A DNA stretch of 9,172 bases, taken from contig CAZQMF010000046.1 of NCBI GenBank assembly GCA_964594235.1, positions 1 to 9,172 of the forward strand, in the 5' to 3' direction. The position numbers and the translations under genes are program-made. This stretch comes from CAYLHS01 sp964594235. Lineage in GTDB: Bacteria; Actinomycetota; Acidimicrobiia; Spongiisociales; UBA4744. Below the pieces are notes generated by a model, which was not told where the DNA came from, did not search any database, and saw only the letters and a list, made by a program, of their open reading frames with translations. Positions 1 to 6,712 of the stretch are shown here, piece after piece. Each line of letters begins with the position of its first letter. Within the stretch, counting starts at the first letter, position 1.

Positions 1-23
1 CCCACTCCAGCTTCAACTAACAC

Positions 24-1172
24 TCACCGGTTTGTCCAGACATGGTGAGCGCCGGAAACCACTTCACTCCAGAATCGAACGAGCATGCCCGCAAGGGCGT
101 CAGGATGGAAGCGTCGCAGGGCTTGTTCTCTGGCTGAATCGGCGAGATCGGTCGAGAACGGGGAATCGTTCAGCAGTCTCTCGATCGCCTCGGCAAGTGG
201 CTTCGGCGATCGCTCAGGCACGATGAGGGCGCTGTCGCCCACTACTTCCGGCAACGCACCGCAACTCGAGGTGATAAGAGGTGTTCCCGCGAACATCGCC
301 TCAACCGCCACCCGGCCGAACTGCTCAGACCACTCCGGCGTCGTAACCGACGGCACGATCATCAGGTCCACGGCCGACATGACCTCAGGGATATCAGAGA
401 GAGGCACGAGCCCGAGAAAGTTGACTTTGACATCGATGGATCGCGCCTGGCGCTCGAAGTCTCGTCGGGCAGGACCGGCTCCCGCCACGACGAGCTCCAC
501 ATCATCCCGGCCCAGCTTGCCGATCGCGTCTATGAGATCGGCAAGTCCCTTCTGTGGAGCCAAACGCCCGACGAACCCCACGTAGCGGATTCGGTCGTCC
601 ATCCCGAATTGGCTGCGGTGTGCATCCCGATGGCGAGCAGCCTCGAGAAACGGGGCGGGATCGCTCACGGCGGCCGGAGCCACGAGCGTCGGGACCGAGC
701 CCGGCAATCCCTGACCATGTGCGAGGCCGATCCCCGCGTGATTCCAGCTCGCGAACCCAGAGAGTTGGCGAAGGTACCGTCTAGCCAACCCCTTCCGCAG
801 GGGCCCCTCCCACTTCGCCCCGTGGACGTAGCTCTGATTCTCCGCTCCATGGGCTACGACCGGTCGTCTGGTCCGCAACGCCTGACCGACCAGCAATCCC
901 CACGGTTCAGATACGACGTGGATCAGGTCAGGATCGAATTCCTCGACGACCGGACGGAACCCTCGATAGAGCCAGCCGATGTGCCAGTTGCTCAGTCTCA
1001 CCGGGGTCAGGCGCTCGACCAATGCGTCCTCGTCGGCCGGATCGGACCACCACTTCCCTGGGCGCGCCCCCGAGAAGCCGACGACCTTGATCTCGACCTC
1101 CAAACGGGCGCACGCGCGCAGGAGCGTCAGCTGCTCCTGCGCGAGGGGTCCCTTGACTACGAGGATCCTCAC
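24..1172 (-). CDS. GT4-family glycosyltransferase (GT-B fold)
   Basis: Likely transfers a sugar from a nucleotide-sugar donor to a growing lipid-linked glycan at the cytoplasmic side of the membrane; donor and acceptor cannot be read from sequence. With the GTG start at 1172 the protein is 382 residues, usual for family GT4. It opens directly with the first Rossmann strand (VRILVVKG). The C-terminal donor-binding half shows GRLAPQKG at about residues 202-209 and the GT4 E-x7-E motif (E283 to E291, EQFGRVAVE), then a GALPEVVG turn. An ATG at 1259 is in frame, but it would add 29 residues without fold character and run 37 bp into the upstream sulfotransferase gene, so I prefer the GTG, although only a weak GTGGGA precedes it. 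The start lies 50 bp after the sulfotransferase stop, so the two are probably cotranscribed. The stop is TGA at 24-26; the 23 bases beyond it show nothing. Confidence 0.9.
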   Translation of the reverse strand: MRILVVKGPLAQEQLTLLRACARLEVEIKVVGFSGARPGKWWSDPADEDALVERLTPVRLSNWHIGWLYRGFRPVVEEFDPDLIHVVSEPWGLLVGQALRTRRPVVAHGAENQSYVHGAKWEGPLRKGLARRYLRQLSGFASWNHAGIGLAHGQGLPGSVPTLVAPAAVSDPAPFLEAARHRDAHRSQFGMDDRIRYVGFVGRLAPQKGLADLIDAIGKLGRDDVELVVAGAGPARRDFERQARSIDVKVNFLGLVPLSDIPEVMSAVDLMIVPSVTTPEWSEQFGRVAVEAMFAGTPLITSSCGALPEVVGDSALIVPERSPKPLAEAIERLLNDSPFSTDLADSAREQALRRFHPDALAGMLVRFWSEVVSGAHHVWTNR

Positions 1173-1222
1173 GATCGAAGTCCCACTTCGCGTGTTCGCT
1201 CCACTCCACACACATCCTCGCG

Positions 1223-2119
1223 CTATGTCGACCCGAGGTACCCGTATCGTGCGAGCCATGGGATGGAGAGCATGGTCACGGCCGCCCTGCGACTACGCGG
1301 CATCTCGACCACCCACTCCTGGTCAGGGCACAGAGAAACGGGTCCCGTCTTGAATCGAACCGGATTACCCGAAAGCGTATGCGAGTTCGACACCACAAAC
1401 GCACCATCATCTGTCTTCGGAGGCGTCAGCGGCACTCCAACGAGGCGACCGATGTCGGCGAAGGCCTGGTCGGGTCCGCTCACGAAATCCTCATACCGCA
1501 TCCTCACAAACCTGTTCGCCCGGTTCCGCCACAGGATCTCGGAGAGGGAGTTCCACACCACCCACATCGCGGTACTCTGGACGAGGCCGTGGGTGGTCAT
1601 GTAGGCCTCTCCCGGCTTGTCCGGCTGTGACCGCCGCCTTGCCCACGAGTACGCAACCGCTCGCGGATCCCGAATGAGCAGCAACCCAAACGTGTCGATC
1701 CCTGCGGTGGTCGCGACCACGTTCCCGTATACGGGGTGCTTGGAGGAGTCAACGATGACCTCGGCTCCAGCGACCGCTGCTATTGAGTCGTAGATGGATC
1801 TGATGAGGCTCCCGAACTCGTTCGAGAGCGACGGGGTCGACCTCAGCACGCTCCGAGTGCGAGCGAGCTCCCCCCTCAACCGCAGTCCGTCTCGGGCTAC
1901 CTCTCCATCAATGCCGGCACGGGTGGTCACCGCCGTCCAGAAGTCGCAGTCGCTGAACCACTCCCCGCAGCCACACCGCCTGTTCTGCTCGAAGCCCCTA
2001 TCCCAGATGTAGTACAACTCGCCCACCGACACGATTCCGGGACATGATCCGAGGATGTTCGCAAGGATCGTGCTACCGCTGCGGCCTGATCCGAGAATGT
2101 AGAGCACTTGGCTGTTCAT
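1223..2119 (-). CDS. Sulfotransferase family protein (PAPS-dependent type)
   Basis: Predicted to move a sulfuryl group from PAPS to a hydroxyl or amine of a carbohydrate or other acceptor. The 298-residue protein has the 5'-phosphosulfate loop GSGRSGST at residues 10-17. A cysteine-containing segment, CGCGEWFSDCDFW (C49, C51, C58), is of the kind seen in many bacterial carbohydrate-type sulfotransferases. DSSK is at 124-127, the 3'-phosphate-binding motif RDPRAVAYSW at 150-159 (R150, S158), and RYEDF at 208-212. Starting at ATG 2119 leaves only seven residues before the first strand into the loop, which fits the fold; ribosome-site support is weak (a GGAG about 12 bases upstream). The gene sits between the phosphotransferase gene and a GT4 gene in a polysaccharide locus, so a glycan acceptor is the natural inference. 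No signal peptide or membrane segment is evident, suggesting cytoplasmic action on a lipid-linked precursor. The acceptor is unknown. Confidence 0.9.
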   Translation of the reverse strand: MNSQVLYILGSGRSGSTILANILGSCPGIVSVGELYYIWDRGFEQNRRCGCGEWFSDCDFWTAVTTRAGIDGEVARDGLRLRGELARTRSVLRSTPSLSNEFGSLIRSIYDSIAAVAGAEVIVDSSKHPVYGNVVATTAGIDTFGLLLIRDPRAVAYSWARRRSQPDKPGEAYMTTHGLVQSTAMWVVWNSLSEILWRNRANRFVRMRYEDFVSGPDQAFADIGRLVGVPLTPPKTDDGAFVVSNSHTLSGNPVRFKTGPVSLCPDQEWVVEMPRSRRAAVTMLSIPWLARYGYLGST

Positions 2120-2172
2120 CAGGCGCGCTCACTCCGGCTGCCCGAGGGCCCTGGACAACACCCCGTCACACG

Positions 2173-2203
2173 TTCCTCCACGATGTCTTCCTACCACGAT
2201 GTC
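2173..2203. repeat. Imperfect 15/16-bp tandem repeat in intergenic gap
   Basis: Two adjacent copies read TTCCTCCACGATGTC (2173-2187) and TTCCTACCACGATGTC (2188-2203) on the plus strand. They are identical except for one inserted A. They lie about 55-85 bases upstream of the sulfotransferase start, in the 205-bp gap between it and the phosphotransferase gene, where leader or operator elements would be expected. No function is known to me. Confidence 0.6.
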
Positions 2204-2210
2204 GCCTCCC

Positions 2211-2224
2211 GCTGTCCGGACAGC
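2211..2224. promoter_or_regulatory. Perfect 14-bp palindrome, possible operator
   Basis: GCTGTCCGGACAGC is its own reverse complement. It sits 7 bp from the tandem repeat and about 92 bp upstream of the sulfotransferase start. On the minus strand a TAGGCT hexamer (2222-2227), which fits an actinobacterial TAnnnT -10 box, overlaps its edge, but I find no convincing -35 box at the right spacing. The arrangement would suit a dimeric repressor site or a small hairpin; there is no T-tract to make it a terminator. The rest of the 2120-2324 gap shows no gene. Confidence 0.35.
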
Positions 2225-2324
2225 CTAACCAACAGAGCCGATGAGCAGATGGATTGCGTGCAGCTCCGACCGGTACCCGCGACGCCAAGCGGCCCCCCTG
2301 CCCACGCCTCCCTGCGCCAGGCCA

Positions 2325-3233
2325 TCAGACGGTCCCTAGAACGGCCAACAGCCGGCTGGCCAGACGCCAATCAGCATCCCCCGCCAACTTCCCGTTCTCG
2401 ACACGAATGGCCAGCCGCTCTCTCCAGAACTGCACGGCGTCCTCCGGCAGGTCGCCCTTCACAGCGGAGCCACTGAACACCGCTTCCACGGCCCGATACA
2501 ACACTTCGTCGGACCCCGCGGGGGACCACCCAGCATCCTCCCAGTCGATCAGGAACAGCGAGCCATCGGAACGTTGACGCAGGTTCCACGGGGTGAAGTC
2601 ACCATGCATCGGTTCCCACGTGCCGGGGACTCCGGCGGGGCGCTCGAGCGAGGAAAGGCCTCGCCGAACATCCTCGAGGATCTCGGAGAGTGCGGGCTGG
2701 TGAGGCATCCGATGAAGCCCCGGCGACAACGCGGTCGTCATCAGGAAATACCAGCCTCCGATGTTCCCACTCGCCAGGGGCCGTGGCACGAGAAACAGCG
2801 TGGGGTTGGAGCGGGAGATCGCTCCAAGCGCCTGCCATTCGTTCGCAAGCGGAGCCTCCTCGTTCTCGCGGAGCTTGACGAACGCTCGTGGATCCCCGGC
2901 CTCCAACAGCAGCGCGGCGAACCCGCTCCGTGAGGCCTGCGGGCGCTCGTACACGGCGAGGCCGTCGAACGGACCGATCTCATCGCGCCATACGTCGGTC
3001 AGATCCGCCCACACCGAATCCCGCACGGGAGGACGCCACTCCGTTGGGCGTCCCGGTGTCGCATAGGCGCCCAAGACACCGACGATCCTCCACGCAGCCC
3101 ATCTGACCAGAATCCCCTTCGGACGACACGGAGCGTACAGCGCTAGGCCGGCACGAGCCGCCCGGCGTGAGGACGTGGGGATCTTCAGGTGACCGCGCCC
3201 TGGAGGAAACGAGCGGAATGTCCTCCTCACCAT
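2325..3233 (-). CDS. APH/choline-kinase-fold phosphotransferase
   Basis: Belongs to the aminoglycoside phosphotransferase / choline kinase superfamily, which phosphorylates small-molecule hydroxyls with ATP; in this locus a sugar or glycan substrate is more likely than an antibiotic (inference). From ATG 3233 it is 302 residues. The active site looks complete: ATP lysine K120 in AFVKLREN, a partner glutamate at about E132, the catalytic loop HGDFTPWN at 210-217 (base D212, N217), and the metal-binding aspartate D230 in LIDWEDAG. The first roughly 90 residues are arginine-rich and not an obvious part of the kinase core. ATG 3233 overlaps the end of the upstream P-loop kinase by 7 bp (ATGGTGA), the usual sign of translational coupling; a longer in-frame opening back to 3323 would lie inside that gene and was rejected. 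The stop is TGA at 2325-2327. The substrate is unknown. Confidence 0.85.
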   Translation of the reverse strand: MVRRTFRSFPPGRGHLKIPTSSRRAARAGLALYAPCRPKGILVRWAAWRIVGVLGAYATPGRPTEWRPPVRDSVWADLTDVWRDEIGPFDGLAVYERPQASRSGFAALLLEAGDPRAFVKLRENEEAPLANEWQALGAISRSNPTLFLVPRPLASGNIGGWYFLMTTALSPGLHRMPHQPALSEILEDVRRGLSSLERPAGVPGTWEPMHGDFTPWNLRQRSDGSLFLIDWEDAGWSPAGSDEVLYRAVEAVFSGSAVKGDLPEDAVQFWRERLAIRVENGKLAGDADWRLASRLLAVLGTV

Positions 3234-3853
3234 CCGACAACCTCGGCAATCGAGGCTGCAGTCTCGTTCGCCGACTTCTCGGTATCGAAGGATCTCAGCA
3301 TGGGGACTTGGAGCCGGGCCCATCCTTTCAGCTCAGTTCTGATTTGCTCGAGGGAGAGCTCGGCCTTGCGAGCGAGGATGATCTCCGGTGGAGCGGTGAG
3401 ATTCGCGACAAGATCAGGGTGTGGGAATAGGGCCACGACGCGGTCCGCCATCCAGTCAGGGCCATAAAACTTCAGTGCCGTTGGCTGTACCAGATAGCCA
3501 TACCCCCAGCGATCAGCCACAACCAGCATGCCCCGTCTCACCGCCGGTCTGACCCGCAGGATGTAGCCCGCCCAGAATCGCACGAGGTTCCGCAGGATCC
3601 TCACCCAACCGAGGACACGTGAACCGGTCAATGGGGCTTTGCCCGGAGGGGTCTTGGGAGCCGGCAGTGCAGTGGCCAGATCAGTCATCAGGGGTGGATT
3701 GAAGTGGAGGTAGGCACCTTGCCCATCGGCAATTCGGAGCAGGTGGCGCGCCACGGTCGTCTTGCCCACGCCGTCGGGCCCTACAAGCACAACAAAGGCG
3801 CCCGGGCGAAGGGTGCGTCGTGCGGTGGCCCTATCGGGTGGCAGATCGTTCAT
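3227..3853 (-). CDS. Thymidylate-kinase-like P-loop NTPase
   Basis: A nucleoside-monophosphate-kinase-type P-loop protein of 208 residues from ATG 3853. It has Walker A GPDGVGKTT at 25-33, of the thymidylate kinase type, a DRW motif at 114-116 in the place of the dTMP kinase DR(Y/F) motif, and a lid-like arginine segment near ARKAELSLEQIR. It is not an adenylylsulfate kinase: the loop is not of the GxSGSGKST kind. Its place in a polysaccharide locus, coupled to a phosphotransferase gene, suggests a specialised paralogue acting on a sugar or nucleotide-sugar-linked substrate rather than the housekeeping enzyme (inference). The start is uncertain: the frame stays open upstream with a TTG at 3928 (233 residues), but this extension has low fold content and no better ribosome site, so I chose the ATG. 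The gene is divergent from gmd. Confidence 0.78.
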   Translation of the reverse strand: MNDLPPDRATARRTLRPGAFVVLVGPDGVGKTTVARHLLRIADGQGAYLHFNPPLMTDLATALPAPKTPPGKAPLTGSRVLGWVRILRNLVRFWAGYILRVRPAVRRGMLVVADRWGYGYLVQPTALKFYGPDWMADRVVALFPHPDLVANLTAPPEIILARKAELSLEQIRTELKGWARLQVPMLRSFDTEKSANETAASIAEVVGW

Positions 3854-3905
3854 CGGGCAAGTCTGGTCGACGAGTGCCAAGACTACCAAGAGATCCTCAT
3901 GGGGG

Positions 3906-3935
3906 TTGCACCGCGAGCAGTCTTCCAACTACTCT
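3906..3935 (+). promoter_or_regulatory. Candidate promoter of the gmd-fcl-GT26 cassette
   Basis: TTGCAC (3906-3911) and TACTCT (3930-3935) are separated by 18 bp in the 101-bp divergent gap between the kinase start and gmd. TACTCT fits the loose TAnnnT -10 pattern of actinobacterial housekeeping promoters. Transcription would begin near 3942, giving a very short leader that barely contains the ribosome site, which weakens the call. Confidence 0.33.
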
Positions 3936-3942
3936 AAGTGGT

Positions 3943-3950
3943 GGGAGGTG
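3943..3950 (+). promoter_or_regulatory. Ribosome binding site of gmd
   Basis: GGGAGGTG contains a strong Shine-Dalgarno core (GGAGG, 3944-3948) six bases before ATG 3955. This settles the gmd start against the longer open frame that begins at 3820. Confidence 0.8.
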
Positions 3951-3954
3951 TGTC

Positions 3955-4998
3955 ATGCCGGGGCGCGCACTCATCACCGGGATCACCGGACAAGACGGAT
4001 CGTATCTCGCCGAGCTTCTGCTCGGGAAGGGGTACGAGGTGCATGGGCTCATTCGTCGCTCCAGCACGTTCGCGACCGAACGGATCGATCACCTCTACAT
4101 TGACCCGCACAGCCTGTCCGCGAACCTCTTCCTTCACTACGGCGATCTCAGTGACGCTAACAGCCTCGTGCATCTGCTCGAAAAGGTGACACCAACGGAG
4201 ATCTACAACCTGGGAGCCCAGTCGCACGTGGGGGTCTCCTTCCAGAATCCCATCTACACGGCCGAAGTTGACGCGGTCGGCACGTTGCGTCTCCTCGAAG
4301 CGGTGAGGCAGCTCGACTCGGGCGTCCGCTTCTATCAGGCCAGCTCATCGGAGATGTTCGGCGAAGTGGCAGAGACCCCGCAGACGGAGCGAACCCCGTT
4401 CCACCCACGCAGTCCCTACGGGGTCGCCAAGGTGTATTCGTTCTGGCAGACAGTGAACTACCGGGAGGCCTACGGCCTGTTCGCGACCAACGGCATCCTG
4501 TTCAACCACGAGTCGCCGCGGAGAGGCGAGACGTTCGTCACGCGCAAGATCACGCGTGCAGCGACGAGGATCAAGCTCGGCCTCCAGGACTTCGTGTTCT
4601 TGGGCAATCTCGAAGCTGAACGAGACTGGGGATTCGCAGGCGACTTCGTCGAAGCGATGTGGTTGATGCTCCAACAGGAAGACGCCGACGACTTCGTGAT
4701 CGCCACCGGCGAGCGTCACTCGGTACGGCAGTTCTGTGAGGAAGCGTTCGGGTTGCTCGATCTCGACTACAGGGATCACGTGAGGACCGACCCACGGTAC
4801 TTCCGACCGGCGGAGGTGGATATCCTCCAGGGAGACGCCTCCAAGGCCCGTACGACGCTCGGCTGGGAGCCTCGAGTCGGATTCGCAGAGCTGGTGGCGA
4901 TGATGATCCGCTCCGATCTCGAACTCGCCGAACAAGAACGCACGCTCGTGGACGCGGGCCTCAAGCAGATCGAGTGGCGAAATGGGAGACCCGAGTGA
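3955..4998 (+). CDS. gmd: GDP-mannose 4,6-dehydratase
   Basis: Converts GDP-D-mannose to GDP-4-keto-6-deoxy-D-mannose, the first committed step to GDP-L-fucose, GDP-D-rhamnose and related sugars. The 347-residue protein is an extended short-chain dehydrogenase. It has the cofactor motif TGITGQDGSYL at 8-18, characteristic of this enzyme, followed by RRSS at 34-37. ASSSEMFG at about 129-136 supplies catalytic S131 (the place of Thr in the E. coli enzyme) and E133; Y155 and K159 are in SPYGVAK. NHESPRRGETFVTRKIT (184-200) is the family's substrate and cofactor region. The length is slightly below the usual 350-375. The ATG is set by the ribosome site upstream and by homology, since the fold starts at once. 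Its stop overlaps the fcl GTG start by 4 bp, so the product is passed to the next gene's enzyme. Confidence 0.97.
   Translation: MPGRALITGITGQDGSYLAELLLGKGYEVHGLIRRSSTFATERIDHLYIDPHSLSANLFLHYGDLSDANSLVHLLEKVTPTEIYNLGAQSHVGVSFQNPIYTAEVDAVGTLRLLEAVRQLDSGVRFYQASSSEMFGEVAETPQTERTPFHPRSPYGVAKVYSFWQTVNYREAYGLFATNGILFNHESPRRGETFVTRKITRAATRIKLGLQDFVFLGNLEAERDWGFAGDFVEAMWLMLQQEDADDFVIATGERHSVRQFCEEAFGLLDLDYRDHVRTDPRYFRPAEVDILQGDASKARTTLGWEPRVGFAELVAMMIRSDLELAEQERTLVDAGLKQIEWRNGRPE
4984..4988 (+). promoter_or_regulatory. Ribosome binding site of fcl
   Basis: GGGAG within the last codons of gmd lies six bases before GTG 4995. It supports that GTG, which overlaps the gmd stop as GTGA, over the in-frame GTG at 4974. 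Confidence 0.6.
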
Positions 4999-5933
4999 CC
5001 GATCTCGCAGGCAGGCGAGTCCTGGTGACCGGAGGAGCCGGATTCCTCGGCTCGTACGTATGTACACGCCTCGAAGCGTTGGGCTGCGAGGTGAGCATCC
5101 CCCGCCGGAAAGACGTCGACCTGACGGAGCAGCTCGCCGTTCGAAACCTCATGAAGCACGAGCACCCCGACATCGTCGTGCATCTCGCAGCGGAGGTCGG
5201 AGGAATCGGCGCGAACAGGGCCAACCCGGGTCGTTACTTCTACGCCAACGCAGCGATGGGCATCAACGTCATCGAAGAGAGTCGCCGTGCCGGCGTGGAG
5301 AAGCTCGTACAGGTCGGCACCGTATGCGCCTACCCGAAGTACACGACCGTGCCGTTCAACGAGGAGCACCTGTGGGATGGCTACCCGGAAGAGACCAACG
5401 CTCCCTACGGCATCGCCAAGAAGTCGCTGCTCGTCATGCTCCAGGCCTATCGCGATCAGTATGACTTCAACGGCATCTACCTGCTGCCAGTGAACCTGTA
5501 CGGTCCAAGGGACAACTTCGATCTCGAGACTAGTCATGTCATCCCAGCCCTGATCCGCAAGTTCGTCGCCGCACGAGACAGCGGCGCGCCTGCCGTCGAA
5601 GTGTGGGGCACCGGATCGGCCAGTAGGGAGTTCCTGTACGTGGAAGACGCCGCCCGGGCGATCGTCCTTGCCACCGAACGATACGACGGCTCGGAGCCTG
5701 TCAACGTCGGGGCCGGGCGCGAGATCTCGATCCGTGACCTGGTCGAGACGATCGCGTCAATCACCGGCTACGAAGGCGGGATCAGATGGGACACGACACG
5801 GCCGGACGGGCAACCGAGGAGAATGCTGGACACGAGCCGCGCCCTCCAGTACTTCGGATTCGAGGCAGAGGTCGATCTTGAGCACGGCTTGCGCCGGACC
5901 GTCCAGTGGTGGCAGGAGCACCAACCCAAGTGA
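4995..5933 (+). CDS. fcl: GDP-L-fucose synthase
   Basis: Epimerises and reduces GDP-4-keto-6-deoxy-D-mannose to GDP-L-fucose with NADPH. From GTG 4995 it is 312 residues. The Rossmann motif is TGGAGFLGS at 12-20. The active site matches the family: C111 in GTVCAYPK, Y138 and K142 in APYGIAK, and H181 in SHVIPALIRKF. The usual catalytic serine just before that cysteine is replaced by threonine (T109). NLYGPRDNF (167-175) is a family signature. The protein could make a related GDP-6-deoxyhexose, but adjacency to gmd makes GDP-L-fucose the best call. The start overlaps the gmd stop and the end overlaps the next gene, each by 4 bp (GTGA), so the three are one translationally coupled unit. Confidence 0.93.
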   Translation: MTDLAGRRVLVTGGAGFLGSYVCTRLEALGCEVSIPRRKDVDLTEQLAVRNLMKHEHPDIVVHLAAEVGGIGANRANPGRYFYANAAMGINVIEESRRAGVEKLVQVGTVCAYPKYTTVPFNEEHLWDGYPEETNAPYGIAKKSLLVMLQAYRDQYDFNGIYLLPVNLYGPRDNFDLETSHVIPALIRKFVAARDSGAPAVEVWGTGSASREFLYVEDAARAIVLATERYDGSEPVNVGAGREISIRDLVETIASITGYEGGIRWDTTRPDGQPRRMLDTSRALQYFGFEAEVDLEHGLRRTVQWWQEHQPK

Positions 5934-6712
5934 ACGACCCGTGGCCGGATCGCATCAGCGTGGTAGGGACGCCGGTTTCCGCAACCTCGATCGAGCAGGT
6001 GCTCGATCTGCTGGAGCACCGCCCGGACGACAAGGCCACGGTCATTGCGTTCTGCAACGTCCACTCGGTCATGACCGCCCGCAGGGACCCCTCGGTCGCC
6101 GCCGCCCTTGCCGGCGCGGATGTTGCCGCACCGGACGGGATGCCGATCGTGTGGGGGCTCCGGGCGATGGGACGCGAGGCGCAGCGCAGAGTCGACGGCC
6201 CCACGTTCATGCAGGAAGCGCTCCGAGCGGGAATCGCGAGGGGATGGAGCCACTACTTCTACGGCAGCACCGAAGACACTCTCGGCGAACTCATGAAGGC
6301 GGTTCGACAAACGGTACCCGGAGTGGTCATCGTCGGGAGCTGCGCTCCCCCGTTTCGTCCCCCGACCGACGAGGACATCCACGACGCAGCACGTCGGATC
6401 CGAGATGCCAACCCCGATCTGGTCTGGGTCGGGCTCGGCATGCCCAAGCAGGAGCTGTGGATGCAGCGCGTCCGTCCACACGTCCCCGGTGTGGGCCTCC
6501 TTGGCGTCGGAGCTGCATTCGAGTTCATCGCACAGAGCGCGCCCCGGGCCCCCCGATGGATGCAGGCGACGGGCCTCGAGTGGGTCCATCGGTTGATCCA
6601 TGAACCCCGCCGACTGTGGCGGAGGTACCTGTTCAACAACCCCGCCTACCTCGCGCTGCTCGCCAGAGACCTCACCATCCAATCCACCAGAAGGCGAGCG
6701 GATCGAACCTAG
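5930..6712 (+). CDS. WecG/TagA/CpsF family (GT26) glycosyltransferase
   Basis: Family members add a sugar, often an N-acetylmannosamine derivative, to an undecaprenyl-linked acceptor, forming a disaccharide lipid at the membrane. The 260-residue protein shows the family signatures in order: FCNVHSV at 41-47, APDGMPIVW at 67-75 with the conserved aspartate D69, FYGS at 110-113, PPF at 140-142, VWVGLGMPKQE at 165-175, GVGAAFEFIA at 192-201 and RAPRWMQ at 206-212. A basic C-terminal tail (RRLWRRYLFNNPAY, then RRRADRT) fits the membrane-docking appendage of the family. GTG 5930 overlaps the fcl stop as GTGA, with an AGGAG 11 bases upstream; a GTG at 5906 is a weaker choice. The sugar transferred is not known; being coupled to gmd and fcl raises the possibility of a fucose or related donor, which would be unusual for GT26. 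Confidence 0.93.
   Translation: MNDPWPDRISVVGTPVSATSIEQVLDLLEHRPDDKATVIAFCNVHSVMTARRDPSVAAALAGADVAAPDGMPIVWGLRAMGREAQRRVDGPTFMQEALRAGIARGWSHYFYGSTEDTLGELMKAVRQTVPGVVIVGSCAPPFRPPTDEDIHDAARRIRDANPDLVWVGLGMPKQELWMQRVRPHVPGVGLLGVGAAFEFIAQSAPRAPRWMQATGLEWVHRLIHEPRRLWRRYLFNNPAYLALLARDLTIQSTRRRADRT

Noticed and set aside
609..1604. A 331-codon plus-strand open frame opposite the first GT4 gene and the sulfotransferase
   Set aside because: It is antisense to two genes with clear motifs, rich in Arg/Pro/Ser as GC-rich shadow frames are, and has no recognisable domain.
2325..3233. Aminoglycoside resistance gene
   Set aside because: The fold matches, but the setting is polysaccharide biosynthesis and nothing marks a resistance cassette or mobile element.
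3227..3853. Adenylylsulfate (APS) kinase supplying PAPS to the sulfotransferases
   Set aside because: The P-loop is GPDGVGKTT, of the thymidylate kinase type, and the DRW motif also fits that family; APS kinases have a GxSGSGKST-like loop.
4345..5537. Long minus-strand open frames opposite gmd and fcl
   Set aside because: The plus-strand genes have full catalytic motifs; the opposite frames have none and are explained by high GC content.
5668..6603. A 311-codon plus-strand frame and a 304-codon minus-strand frame (5768-6682) over fcl and the GT26 gene
   Set aside because: Both are shadows of genes with clear family signatures; their compositions are unlike real proteins.
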